This document shows, piece by piece, positions 63,992 to 64,000 of a stretch of 64,000 nucleotides of DNA. The notes beneath the pieces were generated by a model that saw nothing but the letters and a program-made list of their open reading frames with translations, searched no databases and was not told where the DNA came from. The position numbers and the translations under genes are program-made. This DNA comes from Chryseobacterium gleum (GTDB taxonomy: Bacteria; Bacteroidota; Bacteroidia; Flavobacteriales_D; Crocinitomicaceae): assembly GCA_945862165.1 (NCBI GenBank), contig CAMAXI010000001.1, positions 186,001 to 250,000 on the forward strand. The letters run 5' to 3'. Every line of letters starts with the position of its first letter. The first letter of the stretch is position 1.

Positions 63992-64000
63992 AAGGGTAAG

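Overview
The window is ordinary low-GC chromosome from a member of Bacteroidota, most likely a Flavobacteriales/Crocinitomicaceae-type organism. The support is: two large secreted proteins ending in the gliding-motility-associated (type B) C-terminal sorting domain of the type IX secretion system, Bacteroidota-restricted families (DUF4494, DUF4924, a SpmA-SpmB fusion), promoters with the Bacteroidota TAnnTTTG -7 box, and few Shine-Dalgarno sequences. No rRNA, tRNA, CRISPR array, classical insertion sequence or prophage was seen.

Layout. 1-3 kb: a membrane PH-like protein, a transglutaminase-like protein with a Crp/Fnr regulator, and a SUI1-like factor coupled to bioD. 3-5.4 kb: an accessory pocket with a DUF6624-like secreted protein and a HEPN/Abi-like protein between REP-like inverted repeats. 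5.4-8 kb (minus): M16 peptidase, pdxH, DUF4494. 8-14 kb (plus): thioredoxin-like protein, small secreted protein, ung, hemE, OmpA-type protein, Smr protein, yaaA. 14-17.8 kb (minus): glycosyltransferase, DEAD helicase, class IV aminotransferase, rhomboid protease. 17.9-20.2 kb: a REP-associated tyrosine transposase carrying its own palindrome, an esterase-like protein, rpe. 20.2-33.2 kb (minus): repeat protein, SpmA/SpmB-like membrane protein, glutamine amidotransferase, a 2354-aa T9SS adhesin, then a compact cluster of response regulator, beta-barrel protein and HhH-barrel protein. 33.5-38.2 kb: sucD and an SBBP-repeat T9SS protein. 38.2-38.8 kb: a MntA/HepT toxin-antitoxin pair. 38.8-44.8 kb (minus): bioA, parC, parE. 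44.9-49.4 kb (plus): FKBP lipoprotein, OmpH-like lipoprotein, DUF4924, AlkB-like oxygenase, Tat-type pirin. 49.5-54.7 kb (minus): LRR-like protein, MST sulfurtransferase, DUF1016/PDDEXK nuclease, GlcD-like oxidase, lipoprotein.

The last 9 kb (54.8-63.5 kb) is a clear accessory region. It holds a decayed ORF, a HigA antitoxin whose HigB toxin has been cut to its last 21 codons, a TPR protein bracketed by two perfect 108-bp direct repeats, an AAA ATPase, and several unrecognised secreted or lipoprotein genes, all AT-rich. Three copies of an imperfect dyad resembling integron attC sites separate the plus-strand genes, so a cassette-like (CALIN-type) origin is a hypothesis worth testing.

Several dispersed short repeat families occupy the intergenic DNA: a GCTGGATTTGTA inverted-repeat family, a GTGACGAGTGACG family after minus-strand genes, AAAGAC-rich tracts, and the widespread CTTCGACAAGCTCAGG motif. 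Functionally most of the window is housekeeping: biotin, PLP, heme, central carbon metabolism, DNA repair and topology. The surface and defence genes sit at the seams.
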